Of a stretch of DNA of 64,000 bases, positions 32,045-45,318 are shown in pieces. The notes under the pieces were generated by a model. That model saw nothing but the letters and a program-made list of their open reading frames with translations. It searched no databases and was not told where the DNA came from. The stretch comes from Centroberyx gerrardi (lineage: Eukaryota; Chordata; Actinopteri; Beryciformes; Berycidae). Location: NCBI RefSeq assembly GCF_048128805.1, contig NC_136019.1:11146905-11210904 (forward strand). The letters are read 5' to 3'. Within the stretch, counting starts at the first letter, position 1; the number at the start of each line of letters is the position of its first letter. The translations under genes and the position numbers were made by a program.

Positions 32045-35000
32045 ATTCCCACCACATCCGCAGACAGAGACTAGACTTACTCCGGTGTCTCGAGGGTGAG
32101 GATGGTGAGGATGGGCCGGCGGTTCATGCCTCCCATGCAGGAGCTGTTGCACATGAAGTTAAGCAGGACCGTGGTGATCTCAGAGCCCAGCTGAAACACA
32201 CAACAAGTTTAATTTAACTGTGTTGCTGGTTGAGGGTACAGATCAAGCAACTGGAGAAAACAGGAATATAAGCTGAAGCAATATGGTAGACCCTTTAAAG
32301 ATATAAAATTAATACATCTATGACATGAATTCGTATTATACAGCCAATCTGAAACTATATAATTCTGAGGATGCCCAAATGCAAGCTTTTTGATCAAGAT
32401 CCCAATTCGACTTTTTCTGGGGACCACTTGGATCTCCTCATGGACCCCTTTAGGGTGTCCAGACCCTACTTTTGAGAACAACTTCAACATTACATTACAC
32501 AATACCATGACGTATACATGCAGGTGGCTTAAAGCAATATTTCAATTTGGGAGAATATTGTCTTTCACATGCCCAAATGATTTCAACTGCTGTAATTTAT
32601 GTATATTTACATTTTGTACTTAAAGTATGACTTTTTTTACTCATTTACAAAACAACAATAAAATGAGGGACGTCACTAACAGCAGAGTATCGGTGGCTGA
32701 GTGTTCATGAACTCATATGGGTTTATGCATGCTAAAAAGGCAAAAATGTTCTACCAAAGTGCCATATTGCTTAAAGTGTGCACTCCCTGGGAATTGTACA
32801 TGATGGTTAACATGATTACAGTGCTGTAGATACAAGAAATATGCAACAGTACCTGTGGAGGCTCGTAAGGCACAGTGACGCTCTGCCTCTTGGTGTGGAG
32901 ATCCTCCAGGTACTGGGCCCTCTGGCTGCCCTCCACCCGGATCAGATGGCTGCGATGCTCCACAACTAGACATGGAACAGGGATAAAGAATAAACTCTGT
33001 TGTGATTTCTCTCCTTATATTCATACAGGAGTTTAAAATGTGTAAAAATCCACATTCACATTCTTCCACCATACAGATTCACTGAAACACGCAGTCTCAT
33101 GTCACTTTTCTTACCATCTTCGTTCTGGTGGTGGGGGCAGCGGCGCACCACGTCGGCCACGTGCTCCGTCTTCTTGTAGACGGCGGTGGCCCTGAGGAGG
33201 GCACCCTGAGGAGGCTCCATGGCCACCAGCACTTCCACTGGGCAGGTCTTAGCAAGCTGACAATACAGCTTATTGAGCTGCACCGAGTACTGAAAGAAAG
33301 CAAAGGGAGAGAGAGAAGTAAGTTTACATATGAAGAGCAACCAGTTGTGAGGTGGAATGATAACAGCGGCAAGTTAAAAGTCAAGCACTGGTCTGAGATT
33401 TCGGTCTCAGACTCAAACCCAATCTGTAAAGATAAATCAACTCAAATAAATCAAAGTCTATTTCAATAAACCAAAAACGCTAAATAAATACACGCCAACT
33501 TCTCAAAACTCACAACTTCAAATCAACATTAAGACTAGATTCATCAGATTCAAAAGCTGTTTTTTGTACCTCTTTTTCGTCCATTTTTAACCCCGTCTGT
33601 GCTGGAGGAAGGGAGCAAAGGAACATGCCCCGTCATGTCAGAGCTGTGCTTTGCAATCAGCCTGCACCTCTCCAGAGACCACAGAACAAGTCGCAAGGGG
33701 TGGGACTTTAAAGGCAGAGCACCCTAACCTCTGACTACACCGACCAATTGTGGTGCGATGATGGGTGAGTCACCGTGGAAACCTTCCTGCTATTGGCTGT
33801 TCAAACACAGCGACTGGCATCTAGACCTTAAATTTTAGCGAATCGTCACAATGAATAAGATTTCACATGAATGCCACCATGAGAGATACGAAACAATGGA
33901 TTTTTAAAACGCCAAGGTAAGATGGTTCACTTTACTGATATATTATAAAAAAGTTATTGATCTCTCAGCAATTTCAAATCACTTTACTGTGGATGAAAAA
34001 AACCTATACGGTCAGTCAGTGGAATTTACTAGATTTCTTCAATTAACAAGAAAATTCATCAAATTCCTGTGTTCTTACGTTATTTTTAAATGGAGTGAAT
34101 TAAAACAACACCTGACAAGAGCAGAGTCTCTGTGTATGAGAATTACCGTATGGGAGTTACTGAGTTGAGCAGTAAATGGCGCTTCCAGCCTGGGAAGCGA
34201 CAGGAATCCCTTTTGTTTCTGTCCAAGTGTTCAAATAGCAGACTTCTGCTCTTTGCCGTGTTTGGTTACAGGATGAGCTGCAGCAACTCCTGTTAATCTA
34301 GACCTTAAACTGCACTGGGCCACAGCAAAAATACAGCCAAATGCTGGAATGAGCAAGTTCTTCTGATATTGAGACTGGTGATTTTAGATGATAAAAAGGT
34401 ATTAATAAAAATGATAGTGAAAGTGATCTTATAAGATAAGATAAGATATCACTTTATTAATCCCCTTGGGAAAATTCCGTTACTCAGAGTGAACGGCCAT
34501 AATGAACTGAGATTACTGGTAATTTACAACTGGAATAAATACACAAGTCAGTCCGTTTGAAAGTAAGAGGAATCGACAAATTAATTGAAACCAATTTAAG
34601 TTAAGTATTAGTGATTTGTAGAGCTCAGACCCATCAAGTTACTTGTAATATTACATAGCTGGCTAGAGTTACTCACTGTGCAAGTGACAGACTTGGCCAC
34701 GCCAGACTTCTGGAAGCGGAGCTGGAAGCCGAAATCCCCAGGATAGTCAGTGGTGGTCGGCACAGTGGAGGCCGGGGGAGTCAGGCTGTCCGTAGGAGAC
34801 ACATCAGGGGGCAACTCAAACAAACGCTCATCAAAACCTTCGGGGAGAGTGGAGTCAGGAATGAGCTGTGGGAGAGAGGAACAAGAGAGTCAGTTATCTG
34901 CCAAAAAAACCCAATGGTGCCTACTTGTTTTTTGAACTCATAAATATAGACAATTATCAACTGATGTAAGGCTCTCTCAAAACAACAATTAAACTAAATG

Positions 35001-35283
35001 TTGTTGCCAAAGGGTACAGCTATGTTAGCTTACCGACATAACCACACCAGACATCCAGGTCTCATTGGTCGCAGTTGGAATAGTGGAGATGGAAGGCGCT
35101 GTACTACAAAAAATGTAAACACAGAAATCTGTTAATATGTGGTTTTCCCAACAAAATGCAGACTGAAATGGTTGGCTACCCTTTTTTTTTTTTTTTTTAA
35201 ACTTACACGCTCTCCCAAAGCTCCTTGAAGGAGTCCTGACTCAGAGGAAGGCTCGGAAGATCCTCGAACCCCTGCTCTTCCAT
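30936..35283 (-). CDS. tp53: Cellular tumour antigen p53
   Basis: p53 is the tetrameric nuclear transcription factor of the DNA-damage response. Ten coding exons on the minus strand: 35283-35207, 35103-35034, 34865-34677, 33289-33115, 32965-32853, 32190-32081, 31940-31816, 31728-31637, 31519-31449 and 31029-30936. They join in phase into 371 residues, the usual fish length. The MDM2-binding helix is present ([12 protein letters not shown], with F and W in place). The DNA-binding core spans about residues 95-285 and includes [26 protein letters not shown] and [16 protein letters not shown]. These carry the four zinc ligands and the DNA-contact arginines matching human R175, R248, R273 and R280. 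The tetramerisation helix is [14 protein letters not shown] at about 320-335, and the basic C-tail ends [11 protein letters not shown]. An in-frame ATG at 35301 could add six residues (MNEGYR); I chose the inner ATG because MEE is the conserved p53 start and has a strong context. Confidence 0.97.
31993..32042 (+). repeat. (AC)n microsatellite in a tp53 intron
   Basis: A nearly pure AC run lies between tp53 exons 32190-32081 and 31940-31816. Confidence 0.9.
34432..34495. repeat. Short retroposon-tail-like sequence
   Basis: The sequence aagataagat followed by atcactttattaatccccttgggaaaattc resembles the '...tttattgatcccc...gggaaatt' tail widespread in fish genomes. It is a short relic in a tp53 intron, and the family is uncertain. 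Confidence 0.4.
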
Positions 35284-36268
35284 CCTGTATCCCTCATTCA
35301 TTTTCTCCTGCCCTCGCTGAGAGAAACTGAGGAGAGGACTGGAGGCCGAGATGGCGAACCACCGAGATGCAGGATGGCTGTGGGGGTTAAAGAGGAAGTG
35401 AATCTCCTGTTAGATTGATGAGGTATGTGACAACAATTCAATTCCTATGAAACCCTACGTGTGTTCAGTGTGCAGCTGGGGGAGAATGGGGATCTGGGTA
35501 GAAAAGGGGAAGCAAAACAAGCAAGGGCATCAAAAAGACATGAGTAAGACAGACATGAGGAAACAACACACTCATACTGATAGTAAAAAGAAACACGGTG
35601 ATAGAATATACTGTAGTGGTGGGAGCTGCAAAAGACTGACTGAGCTGCAACTTTCAATGAAGATCAATCCAGCCACACAGGAAATGCGAGTTCCTACTTG
35701 AGCACAAAAGTAGGCCATTCGGCCCCATTAGCTCGTTAACTAACATTGGTCTAGTGAACTATCCTTAAATAAAACATATTCTTATAAACAGCCATAACCC
35801 AGAACATGCGCTACATAATGCTTGGAGCAATACCTAATTTGCGAGACCGCAATCATAAGCCATCATCGGCTGCAGACCAAAACAAACAGCTTGGAGAGAT
35901 TAGCTATGCTAATTAAGCCTGCTAAACACCGTCCATTTTCTTTTGAACAGGCCCGCACGAATTGAATGAATTTTGCGACATTCGACGATAAAGTCAGCGC
36001 GTACTAAAATGATTGTTAAGACATCACTAAAACTGATTTATTGGCGGAGATATCTTTACGACCAAATTATCAACTCTGCTAAATGGTCTCGACTTGTTTT
36101 TAGCGAGCTAGTTGGCTAATTAACTAGCCAACGACCGTGCTAGCTAGCCAGCTACGTTAGCTTTACGTTGTGGAATTCGACCGACAAATCTGCCGTAAAA
36201 CTTTTTTTATCGGACAAATGAAATCTCAGTTTTACTTCAACGACTCATACGAATGAGATCAAAGAGCT

Positions 36269-36500
36269 ACCTTGTGTCCCGTTACAGCTGTCCCGAAACA
36301 ACCTCTGAGTCACGGTTGATTGTAAAGCAGGCGAGCTGTGAATCGAAAAAGCAAAAATATTTTGAGGCAAAGAGCACGTTGTTGGGGATTCCCAAAAAAC
36401 AGGGGGAGGTGCGAGTTGAGAGAGAGATCGGCCTCCAATCCTAGTTTAATACATCCATGCTCCAATCACGGCCCGCTCCCTCCTCCTGCTGGGTTTAAAT
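36269..36500 (-). promoter_or_regulatory. tp53: Probable tp53 promoter and non-coding exon 1
   Basis: The exon carrying the tp53 ATG starts at an acceptor (cccccacag) near 35380. Upstream on the minus strand, a donor of the form acaag|gtagct near 36270 could close an untranslated exon 1. A TTTAAA element lies near 36495. This follows the known p53 layout of a non-coding first exon, but the exact exon is inferred. Confidence 0.35.
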
Positions 36501-37583
36501 GGAACAGCGCGGAACCATGCTGCCTTCGGGTGCTGTAGGAAATATTGCAACTGCGAGCTGAGCTGCACTTGAACAACCAAACAAAGGGGCAAATAAATAG
36601 TCTGTGGTACCTGAGTTCTCGAAATGTGACGTTTAGGGGGCGGAGGATATGAAAGCCAACTGACGGTAAAAGGTTTGCATTTCATTACCACAGCACTATC
36701 ACCAGGGCGCCATGGTCATCAAGAGGCAAATTCAAGTCAGGCAGTCATGAGTGAGACACTTCACCTCTGCACTGTCAGAGTTCATCAGAGTTTACAGCAC
36801 TTGACAGAATCATTTCCTACAAATCATGTCTGTTCTTTAATGAATCTAATGTATCTAATCTAATCATTATTTCTGACCAAAGGCACTTTAATGCTCAACA
36901 ATTCGTATTTACAATCTGTAAAGTCAGAAGTAGGAGTTTATTTGGAGCAGTTGAAGACAGCATAAGCACGTCACGGCCGAAATGCTAATTTACGATAAAA
37001 ATGAGAGAGCTTACTGTAATATCCACAAAACACTGGTATCAGTTGGGCAAAAGTATTGCACACCGACATATAAATATCGTATTAGCCTAATACTAATACT
37101 ACTAATACTAATTCTAATACAATTCACAATATCACAAATCTATTCTGCATTATCAATTGTAGTCTCCTGGTCATTTGAATTAATTTATGTCCAATAAGCA
37201 GCGGGGACTTGAAGTGGAGATACAGCATTGTTAACACCCACCCAAAAGCAGCATTCACATATTATTCCTGTGATTTTTGGGCAGTTCAGCCATCTTTTGT
37301 GAACACCTTAAACAGGTCTGTAATAAAGAAACAAGGCAGCCAAGCCTGTTGGTGCTTCACTGACAGTGAATGAGTGACTGACTTTGTGGTCACACTGGCC
37401 TTACCCAGGGTGATTTGAAACATATATGGCCACGTAATGTGGTTAATAACTGTTAGAAGTACAGTGACACAGAACTAACTAATACCATAACCAAAAATTC
37501 TGAGTTTGCAACGCCAGTCTGAAATTCACTGTCAAACTCAAAACAAAATCACTGTGATTAATGTGATACTGTATTGATTCTTG

Positions 37584-37900
37584 TACACTCTCAGAAAACA
37601 AGGTACAGGAATGTACTTAATGGGGTACAAAGGGGTACAAATACTTATTGCTGGGACTGTACCCTATTGGGGTGTGAATATTGTACCATTAGGCGTGGTC
37701 CATTTTTGTACCCTTGTTGCCTGTACCATACATATATACAAACATGTACCTTTTGCTGTCAGAAATATCCATGTACCTTTAAGTGCAAAAAAGGTACACA
37801 ATTAGGACCTCTAGCTTACCTTTGAAGGTACATTTGTAACACAAGTGTACCTGTGGGGACAGAAATGGACCTGTACTGTACCCCTATTTCTGACAGTGTA
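37584..37900. mobile_element. MITE with CACTG-type inverted ends, about 317 bp
   Basis: The left end TACACTCTCAGAAA and right end TTTCTGACAGTGTA are inverted copies with one mismatch. The interior repeats the words ggtaca and gtacctt. Flanking TA on both sides fits a TA target duplication, or CACTG could be the true terminus. It has no open frame that looks real. Superfamily not assigned. Confidence 0.7.
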
Positions 37901-39099
37901 GGGAAATTGTGTTTTTGCTGGCCTTCTTCCACTGAGGTCAGAGGTCACGGTAGGCTACGGAGCAGCGTTTTGCTGAAAGACAGTCAAGGATGGTTGAACC
38001 TGGCTCCTCCAGGTGAAGGACAGTCTGTGTAACTATAGGCCTCCTTTCTGCCTTTGAACTGTGCATAGATTGCATTTTAGACTTTTCCCTTGTAGTTGAA
38101 ATCAGTTTATTTTACACTCAACACTGGGAATGCTATTCATAATCTGCTCTAACAAGCTGGATGCCATCGCATCTCATCACCCTTCATATGACCCCTTGCT
38201 GATAAGATAAACGCTGCAGAGAAACTCGGACCTCAGTTGGCTGCAGCTGCGTCGTACCATGCTATTGGTGTCGTACCCCAAACCGGCAACATCAAATCCA
38301 ATCAGAATGCATTGAATTTTGGTTCTCGTCCATCTCTCTGAGTGCACAGCGGTTATAGGTGCCACTTTGGGGCACCAATAGCTGTTTGACCTTTGAGCGA
38401 ATGCGCAGATGGTGCCAGCGAACCCACCATGAACTTGATCCGGCTACTACTGTATATAGATACAATAAATGGCGTTGGTGAGGTCAAATAAGTCCAGTGC
38501 AGAGAGGAGAAAGTGATCGCTTTTAAATTTGCACGATTGATTTACATTTTCTGAGGTTGTAGCACAGTATTGTGACTGAATTAATGCGATGCAGTGCGTA
38601 ATTTGATATTCTTCCACAGTGTGCATGTCATGGGACAGGAACATGGAAGAGGCTGCAACAGTATATGTGTTTTGAATCCCGTCCAGCGGTTATGCGAGGG
38701 CACAGGGATTCAGTCCAAGATTACTGCAGGCATGTCGCACAGGCAGATCTGACTTTCCATACCTAACCGTGCCTCATTTCTGGAGTAACTAGTCAATAGC
38801 CCAGATATGTCACACTTTACCCACCACAGAGGAAAAATATTACACCTCAAATTTGTACATGGCAACACCATAAGGCATCCCTCACAGCTGATGCTTGTTT
38901 CTGAGGTTTTTGGACTTCTGGATTCAGCTTTTCTCTCCCAGGTAACAACTGGATTGTGAGCTGAACTCACAGATGCAACTGTTCAGTGTGAAAGCTGTCG
39001 GGTGTCACACAGCACAGTGACCACACAGTGCAACACCTGCCTACGGTCACACGACTCAGTTTGCTGTTACATGATTTTGAACCAGCTGACCCCCCCTAA

Positions 39100-39100
39100 C

Positions 39101-39136
<36 letters not shown>

Positions 39137-39143
39137 CACACAC
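39100..39143 (+). repeat. (CA)n microsatellite
   Basis: A CA run with one CG interruption in the tp53-slc2a4 intergenic region. Confidence 0.9.
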
Positions 39144-41131
39144 AGAGTCGTGACAAGGAGGAACGGTATTTACATCGGCTGTTCCTCCAGGTCACCTGGG
39201 GAAGTGGTAGAGGGCAGTCACATGGCGTGTGCGCCCATGAGGTGGCGTGACTTTTGTTTCAGATAACAGTAACACACACGCTGATTGGCATGTCCAGTTT
39301 GGGGACAACACAAGTGACATTTGCACTGTGAAATAATGCTGATTTGTTTTTGTTCAAAAAGGTATCCGTGTGACTGAGTGCATCTTTGTGCAAAGGAGCG
39401 AGTGTAAGCTTGATTTTATGTTTATGTTTATTTATCCTTTTTTGTAAGTTTGTACTTTGAATACTTCTTTGTCTGTTGTTTTTTGGGTATTTTTTGGCTC
39501 ACTCTGTACGAGTTCATGTCATACTTTTTAGTCAATTGGAAATCTATTATTATTTGTACTATCCAGCCCTGGTTGCGTACATGAGCCCCTGTCCTAATGG
39601 TGTAAGGTTTCTCTACATTTGGTTGGAGTCACACACATGACTGTGCTTGGGGCCCTGGCTTCAGCTGGGGGTGTCAGGTTCGACCCCTCTTTCTCAACCT
39701 GCGTCCCAGGAAAAGGCAAGGGAGGGGAACTCCAGAGAGAGAGAGAGAGAGAGAGTGGCGTGAGATGGAGGTGTGTCTGCAAGGGGAGGAGGGGAGAGGG
39801 GGATTTTATTGAGTGATGTAGAGCAGAAATTTTTCCATTGAGCTCCTGGCAGATCCTAACTTTGCCCGCCCAGTGCAAACCCGCCCACACCACACCCCCC
39901 TAATCCCCGCCTCGGACGCACCGGCCCGCTGGCCACCCCTCCGCCCCCGACTCGAGTGGTACGCCCCGAATTTAGGGTCCACCTGTTGCCTTGGGAAGGA
40001 TTAATCTTTTTTGTGTGTAATAGGGGGCGAGCTTGTCTGCGGTGTGCAGCTATGGTGCCTGACCCCTTTGGCATGCGCTCTGAAATAGAAGGGGATTTAT
40101 GGGCGCTGGAAAAGACAGACAATAGCAGCCAGGCTGGCAAAGACGAGCCCCTTCTTACTGTAAATGAGAAGTGTTGAGTCATGGCAGCACACTTTTGTCA
40201 GCGCTGGACTCTGGCTTGGGTTCGTCTGAGGTCCAGCCACTGTGCAACACACACTGGGTGTCAACCCATAATGAAGCCTCCAGTACTTCACCTTTTACAG
40301 CTGATGCATCTCAAACAAGTTGTGGGTCTATAAATCAAATTGTTCATTTGAATATTACCATCTTGTGCCTTAATGAGCAATAAAAAAAGAGAGTAAGATG
40401 CACCACATTCTTGTCTGTGGGCCATCAGAGACATATCATGTTTGGACATCTGCTTCTTTTTTGCATCTACACTACAGATTTTCTTGTTCTTAAAAAAGAC
40501 CAGTGGAAGTTATGTAACACGGCTGCAAAATCAGGACCTGGAGACCAAATTTGGCCCTCAGCGAAACTCTCTTTGGCCTGCTAAAGAGCTCCAGAGAATT
40601 ATAAGGCAATCATGTTTTTGGCCCATGCCCATCACCTGTGATATGCTTCAACCCTTGGCCCTCTAATTTAAAAAAATGGACCTTCTTGCCTGTTTGATCA
40701 CCCCAGCATTTTGGTCTTCCTGTATACAGAGAACACTCTTCCAGGCTTCAGCCAATGGTGGTTAAGGTCAAGACAGCTTCCTGCTTGCGTCTCTTGCCAC
40801 AAAAGACGACCTCTGTCGCCCTCAAGATCAGCCTCGCCCCCCTCCCCCCTGGACACGGAGAGAGGCGTGGAAGTGGGTGTGCGGGTGTCACCCTATCTCG
40901 GCTGGACGGACACAACACAAACTTCAAACAAGGGAAGACGCGCTGCAGAAGATTCATAACTTTGGGATCCTCTTTTGACGTGGATTCTACTTTTCCAGTT
41001 ATTTTTTCTCAGAAGTGCCAAAGATCTTAGTCGGGCTTGTTTTCCTTTTGGGGAGAGTTTCACGTGGTCTCCATTTGGCACAAGACGCAACTGTCACCGA
41101 CTGCGACTGGCTGTCTGGCGCTGTCAAAGTC

Positions 41132-43120
41132 ATGCCGGCCGGGTTTCAGCAGCTCGGAGGGGAGGTAATTTCAAAGCGCTTTCACCATTTATTTAACTGG
41201 CTGCGATTCTTTTTGATGCGTAAAAGCGGTGTGATGAAGTGTGTAGTCTACTGTGAGAAAGTCCATGCGCATTTCCATTGAGGCTCAAAAGGGATTTTAC
41301 GCACGGGTTTATGTCTGTAGTACATTGTATGTAAGTAATGAAATGTAAGAGAACTTAAATGCTTTGTTGTCTTGAAACACATTTACCTAATAGAATAAAA
41401 AAACAAAACAAAAAAAAACAAAACCCGTACAAATCCACTGATTGATTTGTCAGGCAAAAAATACCTGATAATAAAAATATTACAAAAGTGAGAAGATCTT
41501 GGTGAGAAGATACATTGCCATTATTTTCCTCATTTTCTTATCCGTTACCCAACATACTCCTTCCCAAAAATGTCATAGAATAGGCTAGCCTATATTTGCT
41601 TTAAAAGGAATTGTTCAGCAATAGGCCATACCATAGGCTACTTAGGTGATCCAGACCCCAGAGAGCAACAGCCATCTACAACCAACAACTAGTAGATGTG
41701 TGAGTTTCAGTAGAAAGAGTGGGAGGGAAACTAACATCAAGCCTGATCTGAAGGGGCTTTGGCCCTTATTTAGTTCTGACCTTGACCAGGCAAATATGTG
41801 TGCTTACAGGTCAGAGCTGAGCAGCAGTTTATTAGGATCGTCATGCCACCTAGACCGACTGGTTTCTCTTCACCACTCACATAAACAAAACCTGTATTGC
41901 CCCCTCCCTCCAGCTCTGTTTGACAATTCATTATAATTTCTCGGCCAGATGGATGCGTACCTGTCCTGGTTGATGTGAGTGTAGGTTTGATCGGCAGGAA
42001 ACCCATGAGATCCACCATGAAACAGAACTGACATGTTATTCCTGTGATCTTGGACAGTTCGGGTCATAATAAAGTCTCTCCCTAAGCTTGAAACAAGAGA
42101 GAGCAGACTCTTATTGGTGATGTCATCAAGATAGAAGTCCTGAAGCTGCTCCACTGACAATAAACAGGAGGCTGACTGTGTATTCCTGATATGGGTACAT
42201 TTACTGGTCCAGAAGTGTTAGTGTCACTGTTTAATAAATCCCAGTAGTGTGGAAACTCTAACAAAGCAAAAAATAAACACTCTCTGAGTTGATGAAACAG
42301 GTCTCCCTTTCAGATCAGTGGCAGGTCTGTTGAGGACGTCCCATGAAGTCTTGGTCAAGTCTTGAAAACTGTTCATATGCACATATGATCAAACTGTACT
42401 AGATTAATAGAATAGAATAGCAACTTTATTGTCTGCATGGGGAGATTTGGGTCGCAGTGTAACACATTTGAGGTGTTCACAGTAAGTATAAAAGAACACA
42501 AAGAGCAACAACAATAAAAAATTATAAAAATAAAATAACAAAACAAAATGCCAGGCAATGGACATCGCCAACATGCGATACACTGTATAATATGTAAAAG
42601 TAAACTGTATAAGTATTATATTGTATGTGGAGATGGCATTCAGCCAGAGGATTGTCTCTTATTAGGATCACAGTTATATATAGTAGATATTAGTGCAGTT
42701 GAGCTATGTGTGTGTGTGTGAGAGTGTGTGGGTGTGTAGATACATGCATGTGTGAATGACTGTGCCACAGACTTTATGAGTGAACAGTTTCCACATAAGC
42801 TTCATTTTCATTTGTCATTATTATTACAAATTATCATTCTCAAAGTAATATTGTTTTTAATGCATTGTTCCGCTCTCTATATTTGTTTGTGTGTGTGAGC
42901 GATATTCCAGACCAGTGGAGTGGGTTAAGATAAGATGATAAGAGAAACGTGTGACTTGTGTTTTAAGGCGGTGTTTCATTTTAAGGTGTCAGAGTCGCAC
43001 TTGAGTCAAACTAGATGCACAACAGCATCAGCACTGAAAGAGGAATGTGTTCCTGTTATTAAAAAAAGCAGGTACAGAGCATGACTGACCGCCTCAGGTG
43101 CTCTACCTTTTCTGCAGGAA

Positions 43121-43163
<43 letters not shown>

Positions 43164-44322
43164 CACACACAAACACTTGCCCTTTTGTTTTGGTTTATGA
43201 ATACTAAACAGTACTTATCTGTAGACTCAACACGGCAAGGTCAAGTCACAGACACACCCAGACAAACTCAAACCCTGCTGAATAGAATAGAACAGAAAAA
43301 ACAATTTTGGACATGTTGGCGAAATATAAAACACTAAACATATACAGGGCAGATCGCTCTCCAGAGTTTCTTTTTTTTTTTTCAGATAGTACACAACAAA
43401 GATGTGCACGTGTATGGACTGCTGTTTCCCTGTCAAACATAAAGTTGCACTCAAATCTAGGGCCATTTTTAAGTTACATCATATCGCTGTTGTTGGGTGA
43501 AAACTTTGCATCTCCAAAATGTCACCATACAACCATACATTTCTTGCATATTGATCCAATGGGGTTTTGAAAGGTTTCATAAACCCAAGTGTTGTAGAGC
43601 TTCCTCATCCCATAGAGGAAGATGTAAACCTCCAATTTAAGATAAAACATGAAAATCACCCCCCTAACTCTACTACAGCAGGTGTTTGGTCGAGAAATGA
43701 CACTGAAACATCACATCCAAAAGAGCTCATCTGAGGCTCAAATCTTGTCTGATCCATGTCAACTTCGGGTTTTCAGTCTCTCATTATTGTTAGCGACACA
43801 ATCCTTGTTGCTAAGTAACTAATCTGACCAAAATCTCACAACCAGCAGCTCCTGTCTGCCTCTCCTGGTAGAGCCGAGGTTTTTTAAATGTCTCTATAGG
43901 ACGTAAACAGTAGGGAAGACCTCATCTCTCCGAGGGCCTCTTGTCAGTCACCGTGGAGACAGGTGCCTGAGGCATGATGGGAAACTGGAGGGAAGCTAAA
44001 GTTCAGGCGCCAAGAACAAAGTAGACTGTGAAGTCATGGACGGCCCTTAACAGATTGTCTCTCATTAGGATCACAGTTATATATAGCAGATATTAGTGCA
44101 GTTGAGCTATGTGTGTGTGTGTGTGTGTGAGAGTGTGTGGGTGTGTGTGTATGTGTGTATGTAGATACATGCATGTGTGAATGACTGTGCCACAGACTTT
44201 ATGAGTGAACAGTTTCCATTTCATTTTCATTTGTTATTATTATTACAAAGACCATTCTCATCGCATTCATCATCATTCTCAAAGTAATATTGTTTTTAAT
44301 GCATTGTTCCGCTCTCTATATT

Positions 44323-44354
<32 letters not shown>

Positions 44355-45071
44355 GACCCCAGATAGTGACTGGAACCCTTGCCCTCTCAGTCTTCACTGC
44401 TGTACTGGGATCTCTGCAGTTTGGCTACAACATCGGCGTCATCAATGCACCTCAGAAGGTAAGACCACCTGTCCCGATGTTGCATTTTGCCAATGAATGA
44501 GTTAAAAGGATCCTTCAATCACTGATCAAAGTGTATGTCAGACGTTCTTTTTGTTGTGATCAGTTGTTTATTGAGCATTACAGCTTTTTTTGAGGAAAAA
44601 AAGAACAACCCTAAAAGTGTCAGGTGTTCAACATGAGGCACTTGTCTGGGTGAAGTGTCCCCTTGAATTTCAGCAGGATTTAGCATCGTCTCAGATTCAT
44701 GCTTCAGTGTCATGTAATGTTTGATTCTGTTGTAAAAGACAGAGATCCTGCTGATGGAAGTGCTGATGCGGGAGGATGATACGGTGACATTCAACCAGAC
44801 GTCCGTTTGATTCCAGTCAACTAAGCTCTTTCTCGTTGTTTCATCATTTTTTAAGAGGCGGCGTGTTTGACACCACAACATCCACAACATCCTCAGTCAG
44901 TCAGATCGTGCCGACGGTGTTTAGAAAATAAAGTGGGACGAGGGAATCAGCCCCAGACATGCGATGCTGTCAACTGATGCAATGAGTGTACAACAGTTTT
45001 AGGGAAACAGGAAAACTTTGGGATGGGGAGTCAGTTGTCGACTACAGAGAAAGGAAGTTGAGAGAGAGAGA

Positions 45072-45120
<49 letters not shown>

Positions 45121-45273
45121 GCAATTAATGCGTCTTAGTTATGTCAACAGATGGGACAACATGCTCTTTAAGGAAACATGGCATCGCCAAAAACTCTCTC
45201 ACCCTTCCTCCTCCTCTTCCTCACCCTCCATCCTGTGACAAGCTGCTCTCTCTCTCTCTCTCTCTCTTTCTCA

Positions 45274-45318
<45 letters not shown>

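Larger units (their letters stand above)
36501..41131. other. Intergenic region between the divergent tp53 and slc2a4 genes, including slc2a4 5' UTR
   Basis: No coding exon was recognised over about 4.6 kb. It holds a MITE (37584-37900), an AC microsatellite (39100-39143), a short GA tract (39736-39755), and just before 41132 the likely slc2a4 5' untranslated exon. The tp53 and slc2a4 genes point away from each other, so this stretch probably carries both promoters. Confidence 0.5.

Noticed and set aside
44519-44890. Minus-strand open frame of 123 codons in slc2a4 intron 2
   Set aside because: No family resemblance, no supporting splice context and ordinary intron composition; it is within chance expectation.
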